NCBI GenBank assembly: GCA_965232015.1
Contig: OZ246946.1
Location: 2,666,001 to 2,730,000, forward strand
Reading direction: 5' to 3'
Source of the DNA: JAJEAO01 sp963667635
GTDB lineage: Bacteria; Acidobacteriota; Vicinamibacteria; Marinacidobacterales; Marinacidobacteraceae
DNA: 64,000 nt
Below, in pieces: positions 8,315 to 15,240 of the stretch. Numbering within the stretch: the first letter of the stretch is position 1; each line of letters starts with the position of its first letter. Position numbers and translations under genes: made by a program. The notes beneath the pieces are model-generated. The model was not told where the DNA came from. It did no database searches and was given only the letters and a program-made list of their open reading frames with translations.

Positions 8315-10243
8315 ATGATCCAGCTCGTCGAGGGCGCGAAGGCCTACGGCGACCAGGTCCTCCTCCGTGATATCTCGTGGCGCCTCGGCGCCGGCGAGCG
8401 GGTTGGGCTGGTGGGGGCGAACGGATCGGGCAAGTCCACCCTCCTCAAGATCCTCGCCGGCCTCGTGCCCCTCGACGGCGGCGAGGTCGTGCGGCAGCGG
8501 GACCTCCGGGTCGGCTACCTGCCGCAGGACGGCCTCGAGCTGCGCGGCCGGAGCGTCTTCGAGGAGGTGCGTTCGGCGTTCTCCAGGCTGCTCGACCTGC
8601 GCCGCGAGCAGGAACGGCTCGCCGATCACCTCGCCCGCGTCCCCGACGAGCCCGGGCTGGTCGAGCGCTACGGGGCGATCGAGGACGAGTGGCACCGGCG
8701 CGGCGGCTACGAGATGGACGCTCGGGTCCACGAGGTGCTCGGCGGGCTGGGCTTCGGCGAGGACGAACGCCAGCGTCCCACCGAGACGTTCAGCCAGGGC
8801 TGGCAGATGCGGATCGCGCTGGCCCGCCTGCTCGCCGAGCGCAACGACGTGATCCTGCTCGACGAGCCGACGAACTACCTCGACATCGAGGCCCGTATCT
8901 GGCTCCTCAGCTTCCTGTCCGGCCATCAGGGCGCGATCGTCCTCGTCGCGCACGACCGCTACTTCCTCGACCAGGTCGTCACCCGGATTTCGGAGATCGC
9001 GCTCGGCCGGTTGAAGCACTACCCGGGCAGCTACAGCCGCTACGAGACGATGCGGGCCGCCGAGATCGAGGAGATCCAGAAGCGCGCCGCCGAGCAGGCC
9101 GAACTCGTCGAGCGGACCGAGCGGTTCATCAACCGCTTCCGCTACCAGGCGAGCCGCGCCCGACAGGTCCAGAGCCGGGTGCGCATGCTGGAGAAACTGG
9201 AGCGGATCGAGGCGCCCCCCCGGCGCCGGCGGGTGCGCCTGCGCCTGCCCCACCCACCGCGGTCCGGCGCGGTCCCGGTGAAGCTGACCGGGGTCGCCAA
9301 GGCGTTCGGCGCGAATGTCGTGTTCCGGAGCGTGGATCTGGCGGTGGAGAAGCGCCAACGCCTCGCGCTGGTGGGGCCGAACGGCGCGGGCAAGTCCACG
9401 CTCATGCGACTGATCGCCGGGGAGGAAGCCCCCGACGCCGGGACCCGCGAACTCGGACACAACATCCGCATCGCCTACTACGGCCCCGATCGCCACGACC
9501 TCGACCCGGAGCGCACCGTCCACCAGACGATGACGGACGCCGCTCCCCTCGCCATGCTCCCCGAAGTGCGCAACATCCTCGGCGCCTTTCTCTTCTCCGG
9601 GGACGCCGTGGACAAGCGGACGTCGGTGCTCTCGGGCGGCGAACGGAGCCGGCTGGCGCTCGCCCGGCTGTTCCTGCGTCCCGCGAACCTTCTGCTCCTG
9701 GACGAGCCCACGAACCACCTCGACCTCGACGCGAAGGCGGCGCTGCTGGAGGCTCTCGCGAACTACCAGGGGACGGTCGTCTTCGTGGCGCACGACCGTT
9801 ACTTCATGGACCAGCTCGCGACCCGGGTGGCCGCGGTCGGCGGCGGCGAGGCGCCCGTTTACTGGGGTAACTACTCGGACTACCTCGCCCGCCTCGAGCA
9901 ACGGTCCGCCGCCGCCGAGGCGCGTCCCGCAAACCGTCCGGCGGCCCGGCAGCAGCCGACCTCACCCCGACCCTCCGGAAAGAAGCGGCGTCGCCGCCGC
10001 CGATCCGGCAAGAACCGCCGCCGCGAGCTGAAGAAGCAGTGGAGGCGGGCGTTCGAGGCGGTCGCCGACACCGAAGCGGCGGTCGAGAGTCTGGAGGCGC
10101 GGATGACCGCCCCCGGGTTCTGGGACGACCGGGACGGAGCGAAGGCGATCGCCGCGACCTACAACGAGCTGAAGGAGCGCCTGCCCAAGCTCTACGCCAC
10201 CCTCGAGAGTCTCGACCGGAAGGCCGGCGCCACCGGATCCTGA
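8315..10243 (+). CDS. ABC-F family ATPase (Uup/EttA-like)
   Basis: A 642-residue soluble protein with two ABC ATPase domains and no membrane segments, typical of ABC-F ribosome-associated factors. Walker A motifs are GANGSGKST (about 33-41) and GPNGAGKST (about 353-361). Walker B/D-loops are LLDEPTNYLD and LLDEPTNHLD. The first signature reads FSQGW instead of the usual SGGW; the second is canonical LSGGE. The inter-domain linker is helical and charged (about 240-310). The C-terminus has an Arg/Lys-rich patch followed by a coiled coil like Uup's DNA/ribosome-binding domain. The ATG at 8315 is chosen because the ABC domain begins immediately after it (MIQLVEGAKAYG). Confidence 0.9.
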   Translation: MIQLVEGAKAYGDQVLLRDISWRLGAGERVGLVGANGSGKSTLLKILAGLVPLDGGEVVRQRDLRVGYLPQDGLELRGRSVFEEVRSAFSRLLDLRREQERLADHLARVPDEPGLVERYGAIEDEWHRRGGYEMDARVHEVLGGLGFGEDERQRPTETFSQGWQMRIALARLLAERNDVILLDEPTNYLDIEARIWLLSFLSGHQGAIVLVAHDRYFLDQVVTRISEIALGRLKHYPGSYSRYETMRAAEIEEIQKRAAEQAELVERTERFINRFRYQASRARQVQSRVRMLEKLERIEAPPRRRRVRLRLPHPPRSGAVPVKLTGVAKAFGANVVFRSVDLAVEKRQRLALVGPNGAGKSTLMRLIAGEEAPDAGTRELGHNIRIAYYGPDRHDLDPERTVHQTMTDAAPLAMLPEVRNILGAFLFSGDAVDKRTSVLSGGERSRLALARLFLRPANLLLLDEPTNHLDLDAKAALLEALANYQGTVVFVAHDRYFMDQLATRVAAVGGGEAPVYWGNYSDYLARLEQRSAAAEARPANRPAARQQPTSPRPSGKKRRRRRRSGKNRRRELKKQWRRAFEAVADTEAAVESLEARMTAPGFWDDRDGAKAIAATYNELKERLPKLYATLESLDRKAGATGS

Positions 10244-10268
10244 ACCCGACGCGGCCGCGGACCGGAGG

Positions 10269-11213
10269 CTACGGCAGGCGCAGCACGCCCTCGGCCACTT
10301 CGACCGCTTCTCCGCCCACCCGGACCTCGACGGGTTCGCCGTCCACATGATCCACGTCGACGTGGATCTCGCTGGGACGGCCCATCTCGTAGCCCTGCTC
10401 GATCACGAGGCGCACCGGATTCGACGCCGGATCTCGGGCCTCGCCGTGCCGGACCAGCCACGCCCCAAGCGCGCCCGCCGCGCTCCCGGTCGCGGGATCT
10501 TCGGTGACGCCGAGTCCGGGGGCGAACATGCGGGCGTGGGCGGAGCTCCGCTCGTGGACCGTCTCGGTGGAGAAGACCATCATGCAGTCGGATGCGATGG
10601 GCTCCCGGTGGAGCAGCGCCCGCGCCGCCACCGGATCGAGCTCCAGCCGCTCCACGCTCCGCAGCGAACGCACGGGGACCATGAGCTGGGGGAGGGCGGT
10701 GGAGACGACCTGCGCCGGCGCGCCGGGAGCGATCGCATCGGGAGGCAGGCCCAGGCACCCCGCGAGGGCGGCGCGGTCGGTGGCCTCGGCGAAGAATCGC
10801 GGCGGCGCCTGGGTCATGACGACCTGCTCCACCTCGCCGCCGCGAACCCGGATGTCCACCGGGAGGATCCCGGCCCCGCACTCCTGCCGGATCCGGTGGA
10901 TGCCGTCGCCCAGCGAGGCGAGCGCTTCGCCGAGCCCCAGTTCGCCGCGCGCGGCGAGGATGAAGAACGTTCCCACGACCGGATGGCCGGCAAGGGGCAG
11001 CTCGGTCGTCGGGGTGAAGATCCGCAACCGGCAGAGCGCGTGGACGTTGGTCGGGCGGACCACGAACGCGGTCTCCGAGAGGTTCATCTCGGTCGCGATC
11101 TGCTGCATCTCCTCGTCCGAGAGCCCGTCGGCGTCGGGGACGATCGCCAGCGGATTCCCGGCGAACACGCGGTCGGTGAAGACATCCGCCTGCAGGAACC
11201 GGAACTCGCGCAC
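10269..11213 (-). CDS. PhzF-family isomerase
   Basis: A 314-residue PhzF/DapF-fold protein. Visible family motifs: 'ADVFTDRVFAGNPLAIV' at the N-terminus, the active-site Glu in 'NLSETAFV', 'RIFTPTTELPLAGHPVVGT', and 'EDPATGSAAGALGAWL' near the end. The family catalyses proton-transfer isomerisations; the name comes from phenazine biosynthesis, but most members have no known substrate and nothing here suggests a phenazine pathway. The start is the GTG at 11213, which overlaps the TAG of the RNase HI gene by one base (TAGTG), so the two are probably translationally coupled. Confidence 0.88.
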   Translation of the reverse strand: MREFRFLQADVFTDRVFAGNPLAIVPDADGLSDEEMQQIATEMNLSETAFVVRPTNVHALCRLRIFTPTTELPLAGHPVVGTFFILAARGELGLGEALASLGDGIHRIRQECGAGILPVDIRVRGGEVEQVVMTQAPPRFFAEATDRAALAGCLGLPPDAIAPGAPAQVVSTALPQLMVPVRSLRSVERLELDPVAARALLHREPIASDCMMVFSTETVHERSSAHARMFAPGLGVTEDPATGSAAGALGAWLVRHGEARDPASNPVRLVIEQGYEMGRPSEIHVDVDHVDGEPVEVRVGGEAVEVAEGVLRLP

Positions 11214-11686
11214 TAGAACAGCCTTCCCGGTCGAGGCCGCGCGGGGCGGGCCCCCCGCTGCCAGCGGACGGCCTCCCCAAGCGCCAGCTCGTGCGCCCGC
11301 TCGTTCCCCGGGTGGCCGGCGTGGCCCGGCACCCAGCGGAACGAGAGGCCGGGACGGGCGTCTCGCGCCGCCGCCAGCCGCCGCCACAGGTCGGCGTTCT
11401 TGACCGGTTTCTTCGCCGCCGTGCGCCAGCCCCTCCGGATCCAGCCCGGCAACCACGAGGTGATCCCGTCCACCACGTAGCGGCTGTCGCACAGGACCAC
11501 CGCGCTCTCCCCGGCGGGCGCCGCGGACGCCGCGGCGATCGCGGCCTCGAGTTCCATGCGGTTGTTCGTCGTGTGGCGGGCGCCTCCGGTGAGCACGGTC
11601 TCGCCGTCCGGGGCGAGGAGGACGGCCGCCCAGCCGCCCGGGCCGGGGTTTCCGAGGCAGGAGCCGTCGCAGGCGATCTCGATCAC
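11213..11686 (-). CDS. rnhA: Ribonuclease HI, copy A (catalytic Asp134 position is His)
   Basis: A 157-residue RNase HI, which cleaves RNA in RNA-DNA hybrids. Three carboxylates are visible: Asp in 'ACDGSCLGNPGPGGW', Glu in 'NNRMELEAAI' and Asp in 'LCDSRYVV'. The fourth, E. coli Asp134 in 'NERCD', is His here ('GNERAHELA'), while the His124 equivalent is kept ('PGHAGHPGNE'). The GTG at 11686 is chosen because the family N-terminus 'VIEIACDGS' starts there, matching MIEIACDGS of copy B. It is one half of a tandem duplication with 11877-12356 and overlaps the PhzF gene by one base. Confidence 0.88.
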   Translation of the reverse strand: MIEIACDGSCLGNPGPGGWAAVLLAPDGETVLTGGARHTTNNRMELEAAIAAASAAPAGESAVVLCDSRYVVDGITSWLPGWIRRGWRTAAKKPVKNADLWRRLAAARDARPGLSFRWVPGHAGHPGNERAHELALGEAVRWQRGARPARPRPGRLF

Positions 11687-11701
11687 GGGGGCCGGTATCC
11701 T

Positions 11702-11862
11702 GGAATGAGCATCGGAGGCTTGGATCTCAAACATCGCCGCCACCGATCCGGCCGCGCGAACGGAGCCATTCGCCCGGCTCCATCGGCGGCACCGGGGGCC
11801 CAACGGGGTGTTATGGAACACATCCTGGCGATCTCCGGCCTCAACCCGGAGACCCTCGAGCG
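11702..11862 (+). pseudogene. Duplicated 5' fragment of the AhpD-like selenoprotein gene
   Basis: About 160 bp align with the first ~155 bp of the gene at 12386. Shared stretches include GGCTTGGATCTC near 11716 and 'CACATCCTG..CATCTC...GCCTCAACCCGG' near 11819-11850. Translated, 'EHILAISGLNPETLER' matches 'DHILTISSLNPATLER' of the intact gene. The fragment breaks off at about 11862, where the end of RNase HI copy B begins. It is a remnant of a tandem segmental duplication and lacks the whole redox motif. Confidence 0.75.
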
Positions 11863-11876
11863 AACCGCAGCAGCCG

Positions 11877-12356
11877 TTACCGTCTCGGCGGCGCGGCACC
11901 GTGCCGGCGCTGCCAGCGCGCGGCTTCTTCTTTCGCCAGCTTGTCCGCGCGCTCGTTGCCCGCGTGGCCGGAACGGGCTCTCACCCATTTGAACTCGAGC
12001 CACGGACGGGCGTCGCGCGCCGCGGCCAGCCGACGCCAGAGATCGGGATTCTTGACCAGCTCGTTGTCTTTGTTCCGCCATCCGTTCCGGATCCAGTAGT
12101 CGACCCCCGTGTCCACTCCTCCGTTGATGCCCTTCACGACATACTCACTGTCGCTCACGACGACTGCGAATGAGTCCGCCGGCGCCAAAGACGCCGCGGC
12201 GATCGCGGCTTCGAGTTCCATCCGGTTGTGCGTTGTTTCGGAGGCACCACCCGTGAGCACCGTCTCGCCGCCGGAGGCGAGCAAAACCGCCGCCCAGCCG
12301 CCGGGGCCGGGGCCCGGGGGTCCGAGGCAGGAGCCATCGCAGGCGATCTCGATCAT
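11877..12356 (-). CDS. rnhA: Ribonuclease HI, copy B (His124 position is Arg)
   Basis: A 159-residue RNase HI, paralogue of copy A. The four carboxylates are present: Asp in 'ACDGSCLGPPGPGPGGW', Glu in 'HNRMELEAAI', Asp in 'VSDSEYVV' and the Asp134 equivalent in 'GNERADKLA'. The His124 loop is altered: E. coli 'KGHAGHPENE' corresponds to 'RARSGHAGNE', so the general-acid His is Arg. The basic handle region is longer than in copy A ('GGVDTGVDYWIRNGWRNKDN'). The ATG at 12356 is 29 bp from the divergent start of the selenoprotein gene, so both promoters must lie in or near a very short interval. Confidence 0.88.
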   Translation of the reverse strand: MIEIACDGSCLGPPGPGPGGWAAVLLASGGETVLTGGASETTHNRMELEAAIAAASLAPADSFAVVVSDSEYVVKGINGGVDTGVDYWIRNGWRNKDNELVKNPDLWRRLAAARDARPWLEFKWVRARSGHAGNERADKLAKEEAARWQRRHGAAPPRR

Positions 12357-12385
12357 AGCGCCGAGTACTCTACGCTAACGTGCCG

Positions 12386-12928
12386 ATGGCTTGGATCTCG
12401 ACCGTCGCCCCCACGGATCCGGAGGCGAGGACCGGCCCGCTCGCCGACCTGTATCGGCGTCACCGGCGGCCGGATGGTCTGGTGGATCACATCCTGACCA
12501 TCTCGAGCCTCAACCCGGCGACGCTCGAGCGCCACCTCGGCCTCTACGAGCATCTGATGCGCGGCCCGTCCGGGCTGACCCTCGCCGAGCGCGAGCTGAT
12601 CGCGGTGGCGGTCTCGGTCACGAACGACTGCCACTACTGAATCGAGCATCACCGGAGGGGTCTCCTCCGGCTGACCCGCGACGCGGCGCTCGTGAACGCG
12701 GTCGTCCGGGATCCGGGCTCGGCGGAGCTCCCACCCCGGGGTCGAGCCATCGCCGACTACGCGGTGAAGCTCGCGCGAACGCCCGCCGCGGTCACGAACG
12801 ACGACCTCGCGCCCCTGCGCGAGGCCGGTCTCGCCGACCGCGACATCCACGACGCCTGTGCGGTGGCCTCCTACTACTGCTTCGTGAACCGGATCGCCAA
12901 CGGCCTCGGAGTCGAACTCGAGCCGTAG
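12386..12928 (+). CDS. AhpD-like / carboxymuconolactone decarboxylase-family candidate selenoprotein (TGA at codon 85)
   Basis: Read through one TGA (12638-12640), the frame gives a 180-residue protein of the AhpD-like peroxidase-related family. Before the TGA: MAWISTVAPTDPEA... LTLAERELIAVAVSVTNDCHY. After it: IEHHRRGLLRLTRD... ending NRIANGLGVELEP and TAG. The TGA replaces the second Cys of the CxxC motif (Cys82-His-Tyr-X85). Glu70, Cys82, X85 and His89 reproduce the spacing of AhpD Glu118, Cys130, Cys133 and His137, so X85 is the peroxidatic position, ideal for selenocysteine. A hairpin with a SECIS-type loop follows. ATG 12386 is preferred to GTG 12380 because family members start MAWI. 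Expected role: thiol-dependent peroxide or hydroperoxide reduction. A pseudogene reading is less likely given the intact downstream half. Confidence 0.85.
12638..12670 (+). promoter_or_regulatory. Predicted bacterial SECIS element downstream of the in-frame TGA
   Basis: The TGA is followed by 18 nt and then a GGTCT loop (12659-12663) closed by a perfect 7-bp stem, CCGGAGG (12652-12658) with CCTCCGG (12664-12670). As I recall E. coli fdhF, the SelB-binding loop is GGUCU and begins 18 nt after the UGA, so spacing and loop are identical. The element is inside the coding frame, as bacterial SECIS elements are. SelB, SelA and tRNA-Sec genes are not in this window. Confidence 0.82.
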
Positions 12929-12937
12929 CCGGGCGGC

Positions 12938-14590
12938 TCAGTCCGGACGGAAGCGGATCGTCTCGCCGGGGAGCGGCGGGGTGTGCTCGGGAACCCGGAG
13001 GGCTCGCACCCGCTGCTCGAGGGCGTAGCCGAGCGCGAGAAGGCGCGGCTCGCTGAACGCCCGTCCGAGGAAGGAGACGCCCACCGGCAGGCCGCCCCCG
13101 GTGAAGCCCGCCGGAACGATCAGGTCGGGGAAACCGCTCAGGTTGGCGAACCGCACCGGGGAGGAGGCCGGCCGCGCGACTCCCGGGTCGCGATCGAGGC
13201 GGGCGGGTCGGGTGGGCGCGGTGGGATAGACGATCGCATCCAGCCCGTTCTCGTCCATCAGTCCTTCGACGACGGCGCGGACGAGCGGCAGGGCGTGCTC
13301 GCGGACCGCCACATGGGTGGATGCGGTGGTCTCGCCGCTCGCGTTCTCGCGCAGGAACAGGCTCCATCGGCCCGGGTTCGGACGAACGCCGTCCTCACGC
13401 GAGGCCAGGGTCTGCGAGCGGGCCACCAGCTCGTCGAGGTCGCGGGGGAACGCGTCGCCGAGCGTTTCGAGGTAGGACTCGATCTGGCGCCGGAACTCCG
13501 GCCAGCGGACCGCGGTGTAGAAGTCGTCCTCGACTTCGAGCAGCCACGAGGGGAACCGCAGGTCCACGATCTCGGCACCGGCGGCGCGCATCGCCGCGAC
13601 GGCGGCCTCGATGACCCAGTCCACCTCGTCGTCGGCCCCGAGGAAGTCGCGGGCGAGCCCGAGGCGGGCGCCGTCGAGCGCGTCCTCGTCCAGATAGCGG
13701 GTGTAATCGTCCTCGACCCGGCCTTCGGAGGCGGCGGTCGCCGGGTCGGCCGGGTCCGGTCCCGCGAGCGCCGAGAGGCCGACCGCCACATCGTGAACGC
13801 TCCGCGCCATCGGGCCCGCGGTGTCGAACGAGAGCGCGAGCGGCACGATCCCGTCGCGGCTGACGAGTCCCATGGTGGGCTTGAGGCCGACGACGCCGTT
13901 CGCGGTGGAGGGCCAGCGGACCGAACCGCCGGTGTCCGAGCCGAGCCCGAGGAATCCGTAGGCGGCGGCGATCGCAGCGCCGGTGCCTCCGGAGGAGCCG
14001 GAGGGTGTGCGGGTGGGGTCGTGCGGGTTGCGGGTGATCCCGCCGAGGGAACTCATCGCGCCTCCGGAGGCGAACTCGCTCATGTTCACCTTCGCCAGCA
14101 CGATCGCTCCGGCGTCGCGCAGCCGCCGCACGACGAACGCGTCGTCCGGAGGCACCGAGTCGGCGAGGAGGAAGGACCCGGCGGTCGTCGGGAGGTCGGC
14201 GGTGTCGAAGTTGTCCTTCAGGACGACCGGGATCCCGTGGAGGGGCGATCGCGGGCCGCTCGCGGCGCGCTCGGCGTCGAGCTCACGGGCCCGTTCGAGC
14301 GCCCGCGGGTTCGTCGTGATGACCGCGTTGATCCGGGGGCCGGCCTCGTCGTAGCGGGCGATCCGCTCGAGGCAGAGCTCGACGAGGCGCTCGGCGGTCA
14401 CCGCGCCGGCGTCCATGGCCGCGTTCAGGTCGGCGATCGTGGCCGTGGTGAGCTCGATCATCCGCTCGCCCTGGGCGGTGGCGAGCGGGGCGGCAAGGGC
14501 GATGAGGCCCGCCGCGAGGAGGAGCGGGCGGAGGGATCGGCTGTCGGAGGTCGGGGACGCGGTCACACTCCGGATGGTACGGCGCGGCAT
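12938..14590 (-). CDS. Exported amidase-signature hydrolase
   Basis: A 550-residue amidase-signature enzyme with a Sec signal peptide (hydrophobic stretch about 21-38, cleavage near ATAQG). The triad is Lys125 ('VVLKDNFDT'), cis-Ser200 ('SGSSGGTG') and nucleophile Ser223 ('GSDTGGSVRWP'). The region 'TMGLVSRDGIVPLALSFDTA' is also typical. It is related to the lipoprotein amidase at 2447-4033, but it has the canonical GGS and a cleavable rather than lipid-anchored N-terminus. Substrate is unknown. Its 3' end is 9 bp from the convergent selenoprotein gene. Confidence 0.87.
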   Translation of the reverse strand: MPRRTIRSVTASPTSDSRSLRPLLLAAGLIALAAPLATAQGERMIELTTATIADLNAAMDAGAVTAERLVELCLERIARYDEAGPRINAVITTNPRALERARELDAERAASGPRSPLHGIPVVLKDNFDTADLPTTAGSFLLADSVPPDDAFVVRRLRDAGAIVLAKVNMSEFASGGAMSSLGGITRNPHDPTRTPSGSSGGTGAAIAAAYGFLGLGSDTGGSVRWPSTANGVVGLKPTMGLVSRDGIVPLALSFDTAGPMARSVHDVAVGLSALAGPDPADPATAASEGRVEDDYTRYLDEDALDGARLGLARDFLGADDEVDWVIEAAVAAMRAAGAEIVDLRFPSWLLEVEDDFYTAVRWPEFRRQIESYLETLGDAFPRDLDELVARSQTLASREDGVRPNPGRWSLFLRENASGETTASTHVAVREHALPLVRAVVEGLMDENGLDAIVYPTAPTRPARLDRDPGVARPASSPVRFANLSGFPDLIVPAGFTGGGLPVGVSFLGRAFSEPRLLALGYALEQRVRALRVPEHTPPLPGETIRFRPD

Positions 14591-14639
14591 GGAGCCATGG
14601 AGCGCTCGTCGCCAGACCAGCTCAGCGCCCGGCGTTCTC

Positions 14640-14761
14640 CGGGTGAATCGCCGGACTGAAGTCCGGCCGTATGGAGCGCCCCAGTTCTCCCGGTGCTATG
14701 GAGGCCCGCTCTCCACCGGTTCTCCCGGTAGGGGTGCGGCACCGCGACGGAAGGCAGCCCT
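14640..14761. repeat. Dispersed repeat cluster (CCGGACTNNAGTCCGG palindrome plus TCTCCCGGT module)
   Basis: This gene-free stretch contains the palindrome GCCGGACTGAAGTCCGGC (about 14650-14667), two copies of a 'GTTCTCCCGGT' module (near 14693 and 14720) and 'GTGCGGCACCGCGACGGAAG' (about 14735). In reverse complement the 14690-14760 part matches 36135-36215 closely, with small indels. The cluster abuts the truncated end of the hemL fragment, so it may mark a recombination junction. Confidence 0.7.
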
Positions 14762-15057
14762 GATCAGGAACTCCGGGCACTGCAGCAGCAGGCCGTTGTT
14801 GGCGGGGACGGGCTCGATGATAACGGCCGCGATGCGGTCGCCTTCTCGCTCGAAGAGATCGCGGAAGGCTTCCTCGTCGTCGAGCGGCGGCACGCGGGTG
14901 AGATCGGCGCAGGCGCCGGGCACCCCCGCCGAAGCCGGGCGGCCGAGCGTCTTGAGCCCGGACCCCGCCGCCACCAGCAGCCCGTCCGCGTGGCCGTGGT
15001 AGCAGCCGGAGAACTTCACGATCAGGTCGCGTCCGGTTGCCCCGCGCGCGAGGCGTC
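14762..15057 (-). pseudogene. hemL: Internal fragment of glutamate-1-semialdehyde 2,1-aminomutase (hemL)
   Basis: About 98 residues align to the middle of HemL: 'LARGATGRDLIVKFSGCYHG', 'HADGLLVAAGSG', 'RVPPLDDEEAFRDLFE' and 'AAVIIEPVPANNGLLLQCPE'. The N-terminal third and the C-terminal half, including the pyridoxal-phosphate lysine, are missing. One boundary joins a dispersed repeat (about 14760) and the other joins an unrelated plus-strand fragment (about 15058). It cannot encode a functional aminomutase, so the cell must have hemL elsewhere or use another route. Confidence 0.8.
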
Positions 15058-15217
15058 CTGGCACCCCGCGGTCGCCTTCGGTCTGGTGACCGGGACGGCG
15101 GCCGCCGGGATCGAAGCGGTCTGCCCCTTCGGCAGCGACAACCTGTTCGTGCCGCTGGTTACCACCGGAATCCTGTGGGCGCTGGTGGAAGTGAGCGGAG
15201 CGGCACTCGGCGTGTAA
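15058..15217 (+). pseudogene. C-terminal fragment of a membrane protein, possibly dolichol kinase/CTP transferase-like
   Basis: The frame encodes about 53 residues of hydrophobic sequence, including 'VAFGLVTGTAAAGIEAV', 'FGSDNLFVPLVTTG' and 'ILWALVEVSGAALGV', and then stops. The 'DN(L)xVPL' segment resembles the C-terminus of the dolichol/phytol kinase and phosphatidate cytidylyltransferase family. No start or N-terminal part is present because it abuts the hemL fragment. The family assignment is tentative; the truncation is clear. Confidence 0.5.
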
Positions 15218-15240
15218 GGTTGCCGCCGCGACACCCGGCT

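Noticed and set aside
12380..12640. Short 86-residue gene ending at the TGA, with a separate 78-residue gene at 12692-12928
   Set aside because: The two pieces are in the same frame, cover consecutive parts of one AhpD-like domain, and the TGA sits on the catalytic Cys with a SECIS hairpin after it. A single recoded gene explains all of this better.
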